A stretch of 64,000 nt of DNA from Nitrosomonas sp. (GTDB lineage: Bacteria > Pseudomonadota > Gammaproteobacteria > Burkholderiales > Nitrosomonadaceae): NCBI GenBank assembly GCA_024281675.1, contig JAMXAG010000001.1, positions 372,001 to 436,000 on the forward strand, in the 5' to 3' direction. Positions 50,958 to 61,529 of the stretch are shown piece after piece. The notes under the pieces are model-generated. The model ran no database searches. It was not told the DNA's origin and saw only the letters and a list, made by a program, of their open reading frames with translations. The position numbers and the translations under genes were made by a program. The first letter of the stretch is position 1. Each line of letters starts with the position of its first letter.

Positions 50958-51344
50958 TTAACGTTTTTGAGTCAATTCTTGATAAATCCTTTGCATGACG
51001 TTGTTGTTATAGGCTTTTACAATTTGTTGCGCTTGAAACAGTGCGCCTAATTCAACCGCGCTGATCGCAATAATAAACGCTATGCCAACGGTTAGGTAAC
51101 CGGCGATAATCCATGCTATACCAATCAAGAAAATCATAATATTGATTGTGCCACGAACCCTTTTTCCTAGATAGAAATGGTGCAATCCAGCAATAAAAAT
51201 GAAATTGAGTACAGCGTACGTATCGGGATCTTTCAAATTTTCTTCGACTTGGTTATAAAAAATGGATCGTTGTTCATCGGGTAGTCCGCGCACTAGAATC
51301 CTGATTTCTTCTTCATCTTGTTCAAGTTGTTGTTTTGATTTCAT
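50958..51344 (-). CDS. TM2 domain-like membrane protein
   Basis: A 128-residue protein: a charged N-terminal helix (SKQQLEQDEEEIRIL), then two or three membrane helices with FIAGLHHFYLGKRVRGTINIMIF, the TM2-domain pattern, and GIAWIIAGYLTVGIAFIIAIS. The start at 51344 is chosen because the region before it (to 51407) is polar and unlike the family, but neither start has a good ribosome binding site. A DUF4177-like gene lies upstream on the same strand. Role unknown. Confidence 0.7.
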   Translation of the reverse strand: MKSKQQLEQDEEEIRILVRGLPDEQRSIFYNQVEENLKDPDTYAVLNFIFIAGLHHFYLGKRVRGTINIMIFLIGIAWIIAGYLTVGIAFIIAISAVELGALFQAQQIVKAYNNNVMQRIYQELTQKR

Positions 51345-51428
51345 AACAATTAATTTGATGTTGAATGTTGAAGTGGATGAGGAAAACCGATTGAGGTGTT
51401 CATGCAATCTTGCAACCCTGCTAGGTTC

Positions 51429-51650
51429 CTATTCGCGCGCCAGTGTTACGATGACAGCTTCTCTTTCCCAGAAAAGTAGAAAACGTTTCTTTTCAACAAA
51501 CTGAAAGACTAACGTCCAACCGTTTGCAGCTTCTTTGTTCAAAGTTGTTTCTAGCTGCTTGATGGGGATTCCGGATGAACCTAGAAACAGTGTGCCAATG
51601 CCGCCTTCAATGATGTGCAATACTTTATATTCTTTATACACTATGATCAT
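51429..51650 (-). CDS. DUF4177-like small protein
   Basis: A 73-residue protein that fits the DUF4177 pattern: YKEYKVLHI strand, then a helix IPIKQLETTLNKEAANGWTLV and a final strand WEREAVIVTLAR. DUF4177 proteins are small alpha+beta proteins of unknown role. The AAGGGAA site lies too close to the ATG and suits a GTG three codons later (51641) better. It probably shares a transcript with the TM2-like gene downstream. Confidence 0.65.
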   Translation of the reverse strand: MIIVYKEYKVLHIIEGGIGTLFLGSSGIPIKQLETTLNKEAANGWTLVFQFVEKKRFLLFWEREAVIVTLARE

Positions 51651-51804
51651 TTCCCTTTTTTAAGTGTGTTGATAAAATCAAGTTATATTTCAGATTCGGG
51701 CGATTTGCAATGTAAAATCTTAACAATTAAAAAAATGATGTTTGTAGTACTATTTAACCAATTACGTTGCTAATCTTGAATGACGCTTTATCGTAAGGAG
51801 TTTC

Positions 51805-52431
51805 ATGCCAACACAATCAATATCATCCTCACACAAAAATCAGATAATGGTGGGGATCTCAGTTTTCTTGCTTTTTATAACTTTTGGTGCATTGTATCAG
51901 GCCAGTTCTCAGGGAGATTTTTCGGATACCTATCCTAAAGGTTTTCGTGGCGGTGCTTGCACAATAGAAACCAGCTCGGCAACAATTGGTTATTCTGGTT
52001 ACTACCTTTCAAGTGATTACGAAATACCTGAAAATGCCATTCATACACCTAATCTTGCGATTCAATGCGGCAAAATGCCGGATCCAGGTATATTAGACAT
52101 TAGTATCGATTTGCTCTATCCAGAATCCATCCGTGATATTCCTTTGGCCTTGCGCCTAGTAAAAATCGATGATGAGAGCGAAAATGCGGGTGGCAATCAA
52201 GACAAGGCGTTTGTCAAGGAAGTGGAAATGTTGGATATTCCGGCACAAAAACATGCATCCGGTGTGATGACGCATACATTGAAACTCACAGATCTGGGGT
52301 ATTATGCGATTTATCTTATTGGGAAAGGTGCGGACGATAAGGAATTTACTATAAAAATCCCACTAAAAGTTGGGCAGGATTGGAAAGATCACTTTAAGAA
52401 AGCCGTATCGACATTCCTTAAAAAAGAGTAA
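51805..52431 (+). CDS. Hypothetical membrane-anchored or exported protein
   Basis: A 208-residue protein that I do not recognise. One N-terminal membrane helix (IMVGISVFLLFITFGALYQ, residues about 14-32) is followed by a soluble domain that is rich in beta strands and contains two cysteines (GACTIE, IQCGK) that could form a disulfide. The rhythm of strands and the closing TIKIPLKV suggest an Ig-like sandwich. A TAAGGAG site precedes the ATG. It is 71 bases upstream of the YjfB-like gene. Confidence 0.7.
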   Translation: MPTQSISSSHKNQIMVGISVFLLFITFGALYQASSQGDFSDTYPKGFRGGACTIETSSATIGYSGYYLSSDYEIPENAIHTPNLAIQCGKMPDPGILDISIDLLYPESIRDIPLALRLVKIDDESENAGGNQDKAFVKEVEMLDIPAQKHASGVMTHTLKLTDLGYYAIYLIGKGADDKEFTIKIPLKVGQDWKDHFKKAVSTFLKKE

Positions 52432-52502
52432 TAAGCTAGCTACTCAAATATTGGTGTATTGTTCCGTTAAGTTTATTACATTCCTAAAGTAAGGAGAATA
52501 TA

Positions 52503-52703
52503 ATGGACGTTACCGGCATTGCCAACATTGCAACCGCAATGAATGATGTAAAAACTGATCAGGCAATTAGTATTGCAGTGCTTAAAAAGTCTATGGATAT
52601 TAATGCGGCAGGTGCGCTTGCTTTGATTGAAGCCATGCCTGAGAATTTGCCCATACAAAGCTTACCACCACATCTAGGGCAGAATATTAATACGACCGCC
52701 TAA
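52503..52703 (+). CDS. YjfB-like putative motility protein
   Basis: A 66-residue protein matching the small YjfB family (putative motility protein): MDVTGIANIATAMN near the N-terminus and VLKKSMDINAAGALALIEAMP in the middle, with a proline-rich end. A TAAGGAG site lies upstream of the ATG. Genes of this family often lie near flagellar genes; none is seen here, so its role is open. Confidence 0.75.
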   Translation: MDVTGIANIATAMNDVKTDQAISIAVLKKSMDINAAGALALIEAMPENLPIQSLPPHLGQNINTTA

Positions 52704-52741
52704 ATAAATGCTGTTTCTCACCGATAGCACTGACGGCATAT

Positions 52742-52860
52742 TGTTACAAATAAGTAACATTCACTGCTTGTGGTAGTGACATTTGTCACAAAATTCGTTT
52801 ATTTCGCAGAAAAAATCAGATAAGATTCCAGCAGGTTACTGATATCCGTGAAAATATCAG
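52742..52860. promoter_or_regulatory. Three perfect palindromes upstream of the Lpp-like gene
   Basis: TGTTAC-AAATAA-GTAACA at 52742-52759, GTGACA-TT-TGTCAC at 52776-52789, and a hairpin CTGATAT/ATATCAG at 52839-52860. The first two look like operator sites; the third would fold in the 5' leader. No regulator can be assigned. Confidence 0.4.
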
Positions 52861-52932
52861 TGGCTAGTGAAATAGCGGATATTATGTATCTTATGTATCT
52901 TGGAAATAGAATCAATCACTGAGGAGATCGGA

Positions 52933-53211
52933 ATGAAAGTAAATACCCAGCATTCAATTCGCATGTTAACACTGGCGGTAGTATCAAGTGCTTTTATTGG
53001 GCTCACAGGTTGTGCTACTACTGCGCAATTTGAAGAATTACAAACTAAAATCAATGCTGTTGCGTCTGATGCGTCTTCTGCTAAAGCAGATGCAGCGGCA
53101 GCAAATTCTAAAGCAAGCGAAGCACTGAATATTGCGGATGAAGCTAACAAAAGATCACTTGCGACTGAAGAAAGACTTGGTCGCGCATTTAACAAATCAA
53201 TGTACAAATAA
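52933..53211 (+). CDS. Lpp/OprI-like alanine-zipper lipoprotein
   Basis: A 92-residue lipoprotein. Signal peptide ending GLTGC (lipidated Cys), then a heptad-repeat helix rich in Ala, Ser and Asp (SDASSAKADAAAANSKASEA), and a C-terminal Lys (NKSMYK). In Braun lipoprotein the terminal Lys is linked to diaminopimelate in peptidoglycan by an L,D-transpeptidase; such an enzyme is encoded by the convergent neighbour. The start at 52933 has a GAGGAGA site; the upstream extension to 52900 is not needed. Ends 24 bases before an intrinsic terminator. Confidence 0.9.
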   Translation: MKVNTQHSIRMLTLAVVSSAFIGLTGCATTAQFEELQTKINAVASDASSAKADAAAANSKASEALNIADEANKRSLATEERLGRAFNKSMYK

Positions 53212-53235
53212 GTTAATTTTTTTGTTTTATGAAAG

Positions 53236-53266
53236 AAGGCTCTATGAAATAATGGGGCCTTTTTTA
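53236..53266 (+). terminator. Terminator between lipoprotein and L,D-transpeptidase genes
   Basis: A 7-bp stem AAGGCTC/GGGCCTT with one G-T wobble and a 12-base loop, followed by TTTTTATT. It serves the lipoprotein gene; the convergent gene ends two bases later. Confidence 0.65.
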
Positions 53267-53267
53267 T

Positions 53268-54245
53268 TTACGGATTAATTGCTAAAGTATTTTCAATATC
53301 GGGGAGTGAGACTAAAACAGGTATTCCACTTTTTTCGTGTATGGCTTGCTTTAGAACTTCCTGATCAATCTCGATATCTTGCATTCTTTTATCACCTTGT
53401 GAAGCAAGAAAATCATTAATAAAAGCGATGACTTTTCGTTCATAATCTTGATATTTTTCTTGATCTTCTTCCAATGGAGGGTGTAATTCGATGAAAAGTG
53501 AATCGAATAACCAGCCAAGTTTTATGGGTTCATTAATGACGCGTACTTGAGTCCCGACAGGAATTTTGTTGAATAATGCTTCAATATCTTCAGGATACAT
53601 ACGAATACATCCTGCTGAAACGCGCATTCCTACTCCAAATGGTTTAATGGTTCCATGTATCAAGTAACTCCCTCCTGCTATGCTTAAACGCATGGCGTGT
53701 TTTCCTAAAGGGTTGGTTGGTCCTGGGGGTACAATACTCGGGTAGGGCTGCTCGCCATTGGCAATTCGATCCAGCTGAAGTGATTTGGGTGGTATCCAAG
53801 TAGGGTCTTTCTTTTTTTCTATGATCTTGGATGTTCCTAACGGCGTTATCCAATCCATTCTGCCAATACCAACGGGGTGGGTAATAACAACAGGCTTATT
53901 ACCATTTTGGGTTTCAGGAAAATAATAAACTCGCATTTCTGCTAAATTGATCACCAATCCTTTGCGATCAACGTTGGGAATAATGTAGCGACTCGGTAGA
54001 ATTACTTCATCATTATCTTCAGGCAGCCAACGATCAACGTTGGGATTTGCCAATAGGATTTCGGCTTGCCCTATATCATATTGTCGTGCAATGTCCAATA
54101 AAGTATCTTTGCTACTAACTTTTATCGTTTTAGTTTGACCAAATATGTCTACCCCGCTAGGTGGTAGAGTCCACGTTTCTGCGTAAGTAGATTTAATAAA
54201 AAAATTTGACGAAAGCAGAAAGAAAATAATAAGTAATTTATTCAT
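53268..54245 (-). CDS. L,D-transpeptidase (YkuD domain, ErfK/YbiS type)
   Basis: A 325-residue periplasmic enzyme. Signal peptide (LLIIFFLLSSNFFIKSTYA), then a LysM-like repeat (VSSKDTLLDIARQYDIGQAEILLANPNVDRW), then the YkuD catalytic domain with LVINLAEMRVYYF, LIHGTIKPFGVG and the catalytic Cys in SAGCIRMYPED. The LysM plus YkuD order and the TWIPPKSL-PPGPTNPLG region match the enterobacterial ErfK/YbiS/YcfS group, which joins Braun lipoprotein to peptidoglycan. The convergent Lpp-like gene is the likely substrate. It could also make 3-3 cross-links. Confidence 0.93.
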   Translation of the reverse strand: MNKLLIIFFLLSSNFFIKSTYAETWTLPPSGVDIFGQTKTIKVSSKDTLLDIARQYDIGQAEILLANPNVDRWLPEDNDEVILPSRYIIPNVDRKGLVINLAEMRVYYFPETQNGNKPVVITHPVGIGRMDWITPLGTSKIIEKKKDPTWIPPKSLQLDRIANGEQPYPSIVPPGPTNPLGKHAMRLSIAGGSYLIHGTIKPFGVGMRVSAGCIRMYPEDIEALFNKIPVGTQVRVINEPIKLGWLFDSLFIELHPPLEEDQEKYQDYERKVIAFINDFLASQGDKRMQDIEIDQEVLKQAIHEKSGIPVLVSLPDIENTLAINP

Positions 54246-54384
54246 AAATACAGGACTACTATAAATATTTAGAATGGAGTATGGTGATGATAGCCGAATT
54301 TATTTCTGATAAAGAAATGAAATGATAGCGAATATGGGAGTTAATTGGTTAAATGAATTGAATATTTATGAATGTTTTATAGTA

Positions 54385-54392
54385 AAGATTTA
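54385..54392. repeat. 8-bp target site duplication AAGATTTA (left copy)
   Basis: Directly repeated at 57095-57102 on the other side of the IS1595-family element. Eight bases is the usual duplication size for that family. Confidence 0.9.
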
Positions 54393-54990
54393 GGGGCTGT
54401 AGTAGATTAGGTTAAATTTGAGTCCAATTTTTCAATATTTTCAACTGTTGTTTAGGTGTTCCATAATTGAATCTAAATTCACATTCTTTGAGAAACAATG
54501 GAAATGATTCTTTGAGGATTCCATTGTATTTTCTTAAGACTCGTTTAGCCTGATTCCAAAAGTTTTCAATACCATTAATGTGATTCTTACCCTGCGCAAA
54601 TAGCGTAGAGTGATTGATTCGTTCATGATAGAAGTGGCTCACATCAAGTGCATTGTAACTACGATAACAGTCTGTATAAACTATGCTGTCTGGCGCGATT
54701 TTTCTCGTTATCAAAGGTATTAACGTTTCCGACTTCGTATCTCCTACAACCTTGGTGTAGACTTTGCCGCCTCGCTTCAATATGCCAAATACAGCAACTT
54801 TACCTGCAGCACCGCGACCAGGTTTACCTTTACGAACACCACCAAAATAGCTTTCATCCAATTCAACTACACCATCAAAGATTTCATGATGTCACCGACA
54901 ATGTAAAACTGACCCACTAACGACAAATTAAAATTGACCCACCTGGGGAAAAATAGCTGCTTTTGATGTTTTCAAAGGCGGTGTGATTGA

Positions 54991-56795
<1,805 letters not shown>

Positions 56796-57225
56796 GTCTA
56801 AATTGTAAGAGGTGGGTCAATTTTAAATTATCATTTTAGATAACTTAGTGGGTCAAAATTCAATTGCCGTTGACAATGAGATTCTTGTTCCAGATGGTAC
56901 GCAATAACCTCCCGTATTTTGCGATAAAACAGCGCTGCACTATTAGGCTGAATCCCCAATATATCTGCTGCTGATCTCGCTGTAACTTCCAGCACAAAAA
57001 ATTCCAGTAACCTTAACTGCATTTTCTTCAATAATCTACAATGACTTATCTTCATTTGATTAGCCTAACATCTAAGCTAATCTACTACAGCCCCAAGATT
57101 TAATATTGAAATGGGTATTCGGTTCTTAATTTTAATGGCTAACGACTTCCTTAAGTAATTAAGAATTAAGAAAATCTGTTGATGGTAAGTATTGACGTCG
57201 ATGTAATGCCAGTTACGGGGGGATT

Positions 57226-57583
57226 ATGGAACAGATACTGTATGGAAGTGCCCGTACAATAGAGTTGTGTATCGAGTGATACAACATAGTCAAAGATTGA
57301 ATGTTCTGGTGCAGCGGTACGGGATTAATCCTGAAGCCGTAGCGAAGTAGAAAAAAACAGCAGTTTGTCCACGATGCACCGATGGGTCTTAAGGATCTTG
57401 CTAAGCGATCTTGAAGTACGTAAAGAAGAATGATGGTTATAGTGTTCCGCAAGCATACGTTCCTATCGCTAAACGACTTGCTTGTGCACTTTGTAACTGA
57501 GTAGTATTCCGCACTAAACCGGTTCAAGTTTGCACCGCTGCTTTCAACGCCACGAAATTAGTCGCTTACATAACAGTCGTTGA
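57226..57583 (+). pseudogene. Decayed IS481-like transposase fragment
   Basis: Pieces of a familiar IS481-type N-terminus can be read across several frames and stops: MEQILYGSARTIE at 57226, then RYGINPEAVAK-like text, VHDAPMGLKDL, VFRKHTFLSLNDLL, and LHRCFQRHEISRL ending at 57583. Many stops and shifts show long decay. No catalytic domain remains and I cannot find its ends. A minus-strand 104-codon frame over this region is a shadow. Confidence 0.75.
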
Positions 57584-58001
57584 TAAGTATGACTGGTATA
57601 TGATTACCGCGGACAGATCCGAAGAATGACACAAATAATAGTCGATCATGCGATGTGAGCGCAAATCAATAACAATGCCAAGTATAAACAGCTTTGTAAT
57701 GTTCAGATGTAGGTAATATCAGTTGCCTATATCTGATAGGTTCTCCGGATCAAGCTTTCTATCTAGCATGTTAAGCGCAATTCGCAATTGAGCATGAATG
57801 CCCGTAGTCACAGCCAAAAGAAATTGAATATTGTTTTGCTTTTCATTGTAATCGTCATTGTCATGGGGCTTTCTGATTGTGGCATTTGAGTCTAATTTTA
57901 TTCCAGTTTTTTAGAGTTTTGAGTTTCTTCTATGAGAATAACATGATTAGTATGGGTAATCTTTATTTATCAATATGTTATTGTTTATTGGTGCTCGCTA
58001 A
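57584..58001. other. Intergenic region between IS481 remnant and porin FNR box
   Basis: Mostly non-coding with many stops. The only item noted is a 31-codon frame at 57794-57889, listed separately. No terminator or tRNA seen. Confidence 0.4.
57794..57889 (+). CDS. Possible 31-residue membrane peptide (doubtful)
   Basis: A short frame: a basic N-terminus (MNARSHSQKKLN), one strongly hydrophobic helix (IVLLFIVIVIVMGLSD), then Cys-Gly-Ile and stop. It resembles a truncated lipoprotein signal or a small hydrophobic peptide. The ribosome binding site is poor and it lies in a decayed region, so it may be chance or a gene remnant. Confidence 0.25.
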   Translation: MNARSHSQKKLNIVLLFIVIVIVMGLSDCGI

Positions 58002-58015
58002 TTGATATAAATCAA
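58002..58015. promoter_or_regulatory. Perfect FNR/Anr box TTGAT-ATAA-ATCAA
   Basis: Matches the FNR consensus TTGAT-N4-ATCAA at every defined base, 238 bases upstream of the porin start. It suggests oxygen-dependent control of the porin, if the transcript starts about 40 bases downstream. Confidence 0.6.
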
Positions 58016-58253
58016 ATGCTGGCATAGTCATAAAAACAACAATCATGTTGCTTGAATACAACAAAAAGAGTGTTTTTTTGGAAAAAAGAGCTAATTTTTC
58101 TTGCAGTACATGGCTGGGTTGTGCACAATCTGATCAAACCTTCCGAGATGTGAATTAAGTGTGGGGGGTCTGGATTAATGTTGTGCATTCTACTTTTTGA
58201 TTTTTAGTGGAATTGAACATCCCAATCGTTTTAACATTAAAGGAGAACTTCGT

Positions 58254-59468
58254 ATGAAGAAGAAACTTATCTCATTGGCGGTAGCTGGCGCGCTGGCAAC
58301 TCCAATGGTTGCATCAGCTCAAGGCACCAACGTAACAATGTTTGGTAGTGTGCAAGCTGAATATGCAACAGTTAATAAAGATGGACAAAGTAGCCAAGCA
58401 CATATTGGTGACGACACGGGGCGTTCAAAATTTGGCGCCCAAGTTACTGAAGAATTGGGTGGCGGATTGAAAGCTAAAGCGCGTGTTGAGTATGGTTTTA
58501 GTACAGGTAGTGGTGCGTTAGGTATTGCCCGTGAACGCTGGGTTGGGTTAGCTAATGATCAATGGGGTGAAATTAAATTTGGTCGTGTTCAATCGCCCTT
58601 TAAAGATTTCGCTGGTGGTATGACGATTGATCCATTTGCATATACGACGTTGCAATCATCTGGTAGCGGTGGTGTTATGACTGCTTCAGCGAATGGTTTA
58701 GGTGCTGGTGCGAATGGCTTTGTTAACAGTGCGATCCGCTATGATTCACCGCGTGTTGAAGGCTTTAGTATGGCAGGTATTTTGATGCCTGGTGATTCAA
58801 ATCGCTTGGATCCAGCTAATACTTTCGGACCAAACGGTGGTCATTCTGGTAGTCAAAGTAATTCAGGGGGTGAGGATGGCGAATGGGACTTCCAGGTAGC
58901 CGGTAAGTATGATGCCAAAGTACAAGATCACAATTTTGGTGTTTTCGGCGGCTACTCCCGTGACAACGTCAGCACTCGCCAAAGAACTACTTTGGGTTTG
59001 AGCAACAATGAGCATGTATGGCGCGGTGGTGCATTTTGGAATTTTCAAAACTTTAGATTGGCTGGGCAATATGAACGTGTAAGTAACGCAGTGGGTGCGG
59101 CAACTTGTACCAATTCAGCAGCTCTGGGAAATCCAGCAACAGGCTTGCAGGACACTCATGGACAGTGTAATTCTGCAATGCACTTAGGTGGTGATGGGCA
59201 ACTGTGGTTTGTCGGTGGTCAATACGATTGGGGTAACACCAGTCTTGTTGCGCAAGGTGGTATGTCACAGGCTAACGCGACTAACAATACTTTTGGTGCT
59301 TTTGGAAAACGTGAATTTAGTCAATTCACTGTGGGTTTAATCCATAATTTAAGCAAACGCTCAAGCTTGTTTGGTGGTTATCAACGCGGTATGGTTGATG
59401 ATAAAAACACTGGTGGTTTATTCAGAGACAGCAATACTTACACAGTAGGTATGCGTCACAATTTCTAA
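58254..59468 (+). CDS. General outer-membrane porin (Gram-negative type)
   Basis: A 404-residue beta-barrel porin of the betaproteobacterial OmpC/Omp32 type. Signal peptide MKKKLISLAVAGALATPMV with cleavage after ASA, first strand NVTMFGSVQAEYATV, the LGGGLKAKARVEYGFSTG and RERWVGLANDQWGEIKFGRVQSPFKDF blocks (the constriction-loop region), and a C-terminal strand ending MRHNF with the terminal Phe needed for BAM assembly. The ATG at 58254 has an AAAGGAG site; the frame upstream lacks support. A perfect FNR box lies upstream and a strong terminator follows. Confidence 0.95.
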   Translation: MKKKLISLAVAGALATPMVASAQGTNVTMFGSVQAEYATVNKDGQSSQAHIGDDTGRSKFGAQVTEELGGGLKAKARVEYGFSTGSGALGIARERWVGLANDQWGEIKFGRVQSPFKDFAGGMTIDPFAYTTLQSSGSGGVMTASANGLGAGANGFVNSAIRYDSPRVEGFSMAGILMPGDSNRLDPANTFGPNGGHSGSQSNSGGEDGEWDFQVAGKYDAKVQDHNFGVFGGYSRDNVSTRQRTTLGLSNNEHVWRGGAFWNFQNFRLAGQYERVSNAVGAATCTNSAALGNPATGLQDTHGQCNSAMHLGGDGQLWFVGGQYDWGNTSLVAQGGMSQANATNNTFGAFGKREFSQFTVGLIHNLSKRSSLFGGYQRGMVDDKNTGGLFRDSNTYTVGMRHNF

Positions 59469-59483
59469 TCAAGTTTGATTGAA

Positions 59484-59513
59484 TAAAAGAGGCACCTTCG
59501 GGTGCCTTTTTTA
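59484..59513 (+). terminator. Intrinsic terminator of the porin gene
   Basis: AGGCACC-TTCG-GGTGCCT stem with a stable UUCG tetraloop, preceded by AAAAG and followed by a T-run. Confidence 0.93.
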
Positions 59514-59621
59514 TTCATGTGAAACGAAGTATGGTAGATTATCCAAATAAGATGAATCACACGGTTTGATTCAAACATTTTGTGTAATAACTATCATAAT
59601 AAATAGAGAGGATAGAGTGTT

Positions 59622-60029
59622 ATGAGTATGAAAAAATGGACAGACGAAGAGCTGATTGCAACACGGGATAACATGGAAGCATTAAAAAAACGTCAGGAGA
59701 ATGGAGCAAACTCGAAATTAGGTTTATTGACCGCATTGATAGGTGCTTTGGCTATTTCTACCGGTGTGGCATTTATTTTTCTCGACGGCGTTGATGTTTT
59801 GAGTATGATTTTGATCATAATGGGCGCCATTACATGCGTATCGTGGTTTAAAAACGATAAAGTGCGTCGAGACAATATTACTTTCTTATTTGAAATCAAT
59901 AAAGAAATCAAATCGCGTAAATTGGATAAATCTGTAAAGAATGCAAATAAAGAGGATAAGCAAGATTCGGATACTGCACTAAAATTTCAATTAAATGAAG
60001 GTGCATCGGAAGTTGAAGAGAAAAAATAG
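59622..60029 (+). CDS. Hypothetical two-helix membrane protein
   Basis: A 135-residue protein I cannot assign. A charged N-terminus (WTDEELIATRDNMEALKKRQ) is followed by two adjacent membrane helices (LGLLTALIGALAISTGVAFIF and DVLSMILIIMGAITCVSWF), then a highly charged Lys/Glu-rich tail. Both ends should face the cytoplasm. It stands alone between the porin and a minus-strand lipoprotein gene. An AGAGAGG site precedes the ATG by 15 bases. Confidence 0.65.
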   Translation: MSMKKWTDEELIATRDNMEALKKRQENGANSKLGLLTALIGALAISTGVAFIFLDGVDVLSMILIIMGAITCVSWFKNDKVRRDNITFLFEINKEIKSRKLDKSVKNANKEDKQDSDTALKFQLNEGASEVEEKK

Positions 60030-60211
60030 GATAGACACTTCTAAAAAGTTAACGTTGGTAAATCAAGTATAGTCAGTGGGTTTTTGTGTATAAGATGTAC
60101 CGAAATTAATTCAATGGTGTCTCAGTTCTGAATTCAGTGCAAAATTCAAATTACTTTCAATTGTTTTTTAATTATGAGTAACTTTGCCAAGAAATTAATC
60201 TTGTGCCGGTA

Positions 60212-61099
60212 TTATTTTAATACAGCATGATTGATAGGGTTTTCAGCAATCAACATACGCATATCTATTTCCCAGCCTTTTAACTTGTCATGAGCATGAC
60301 GGCGTTGGTGCGGGGTGGTCAGGTTATGCATACGGGCGATAAAATTACAAGTATATTCAGTTAATTTTAGTTGATAAGCGCGGTATTCAGGGTCGTTGGA
60401 ACGGTGAGTGTGTTCAATCAGTTTCCGTAATGAAGCAATCGGTTGCTCAGAAGAGGTGGTTTCACTGATGAGTTGGCGTAGTGTTCGTAAGGTATCTTGC
60501 TGCCGACGTTGGCGCTCAATCATCCAGGCTTCGGGATTGAAAGGTGAGTTTTCAATGCTGGTAGCGATTAAATGCTGCTGTCGTTTATCGATGTCACCAT
60601 ACAGATTTTCAATACGTTTGATAGTTCGCTTGACGGATGCCTGTTTGCGCTCGTTCAGATCAGGTTGTAGAAAATCGCTTCGGAATTCGCTATTGCTCTT
60701 GCTGTAGCGTTGTTCGAGATGGTGTAATTGGGCGGCTTTTAGTTGCGGAATCAGTGGTGTTCCGAGTTGAACAGCTTGATCGAAAGCAGGTATGAGCATG
60801 TTTTGTAGTTGCTCCGACCAATTGCAAACTTGTGTTGATGTCAACGAACCGTCGATTTGACTGCGCACAGAAGCTAACCAGTCGGCATATTCAGGTAATT
60901 GAGTCGTACGATGCCAGCTAAACCAATTGTGGATTACTTGCTTGGCATGCGGAGTTTGCTCCTGGTTAAAATCGAGATAACTATCAATCCACCACCAAGC
61001 CAACTGCGGCCCCTGGTTATACCCCAATCGCATCAAACTACAGCCATTCAGTAGCAATAACAAGGCAAGTAACATTATTGTTCGACGGATATCCAGCAT
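60212..61099 (-). CDS. DUF6279-like lipoprotein
   Basis: A 295-residue lipoprotein with signal MLDIRRTIMLLALLLLLNGC (Cys20). The mature part begins SLMRLGYNQGPQLAWWWIDSYLDFN and is almost wholly alpha-helical with many Gln, Glu and Arg. The Trp-rich AWWWIDSYLDF motif right after the lipid anchor is characteristic of DUF6279 proteins, whose function is not known. Upstream in-frame starts at 61156 or 61135 would place a polar stretch before the signal, so I prefer 61099, although the ribosome binding site is weak. Confidence 0.8.
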   Translation of the reverse strand: MLDIRRTIMLLALLLLLNGCSLMRLGYNQGPQLAWWWIDSYLDFNQEQTPHAKQVIHNWFSWHRTTQLPEYADWLASVRSQIDGSLTSTQVCNWSEQLQNMLIPAFDQAVQLGTPLIPQLKAAQLHHLEQRYSKSNSEFRSDFLQPDLNERKQASVKRTIKRIENLYGDIDKRQQHLIATSIENSPFNPEAWMIERQRRQQDTLRTLRQLISETTSSEQPIASLRKLIEHTHRSNDPEYRAYQLKLTEYTCNFIARMHNLTTPHQRRHAHDKLKGWEIDMRMLIAENPINHAVLK

Positions 61100-61529
61100 A
61101 AAGTCACTTATTAATCCGGTGTGAGAAAATAGCATGTTACACAATCCTATATGCATGAGCCAAGAATTTCTCAGAGCTGAGGTGTTCTGTCAAAAATAGA
61201 ATCCATTGGTTTAAGCGGCGAGTAGATTTGTACGGTATCGCTGCGAAAATTATGCTGGTGACAAATAGCCTAATCTTTCTTGCTTGTTGTCGTATTTTGA
61301 ATCTCCGATGATGCACCAATTCTGTTTTAAGTATATTCCGAAAAGCTTTTCACTGAAGCATTATCAAGGTATTAAGTGTAAATAGAGAAGATCCTATGAC
61401 ACTGTAGTGTTGACTACTCAACCAATTTTCTTCATAGCATCCTGACTATCAAGGATATTGCAGCGTATAATGGCTTACTGATTTAAATAAGTTGTTATCG
61501 TGCTATAAGAATAATTAAAAATATATTTT
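61100..61529. other. Intergenic region between DUF6279-like gene and lysS
   Basis: Promoters of both divergent genes should lie here. I see no strong consensus pair, tRNA or clear repeat. A 60-codon minus-strand frame (61137-61319) has no ribosome binding site or recognisable family and may be a fragment of a decayed gene. Confidence 0.35.

Noticed and set aside
57213-57527. Minus-strand 104-codon frame near the IS nest
   Set aside because: It lies antisense to the readable IS481 remnant, has no ribosome binding site and resembles no family.
61137-61319. Minus-strand 60-codon frame upstream of the DUF6279-like gene
   Set aside because: No start signal and no recognisable family; basic low-information sequence.
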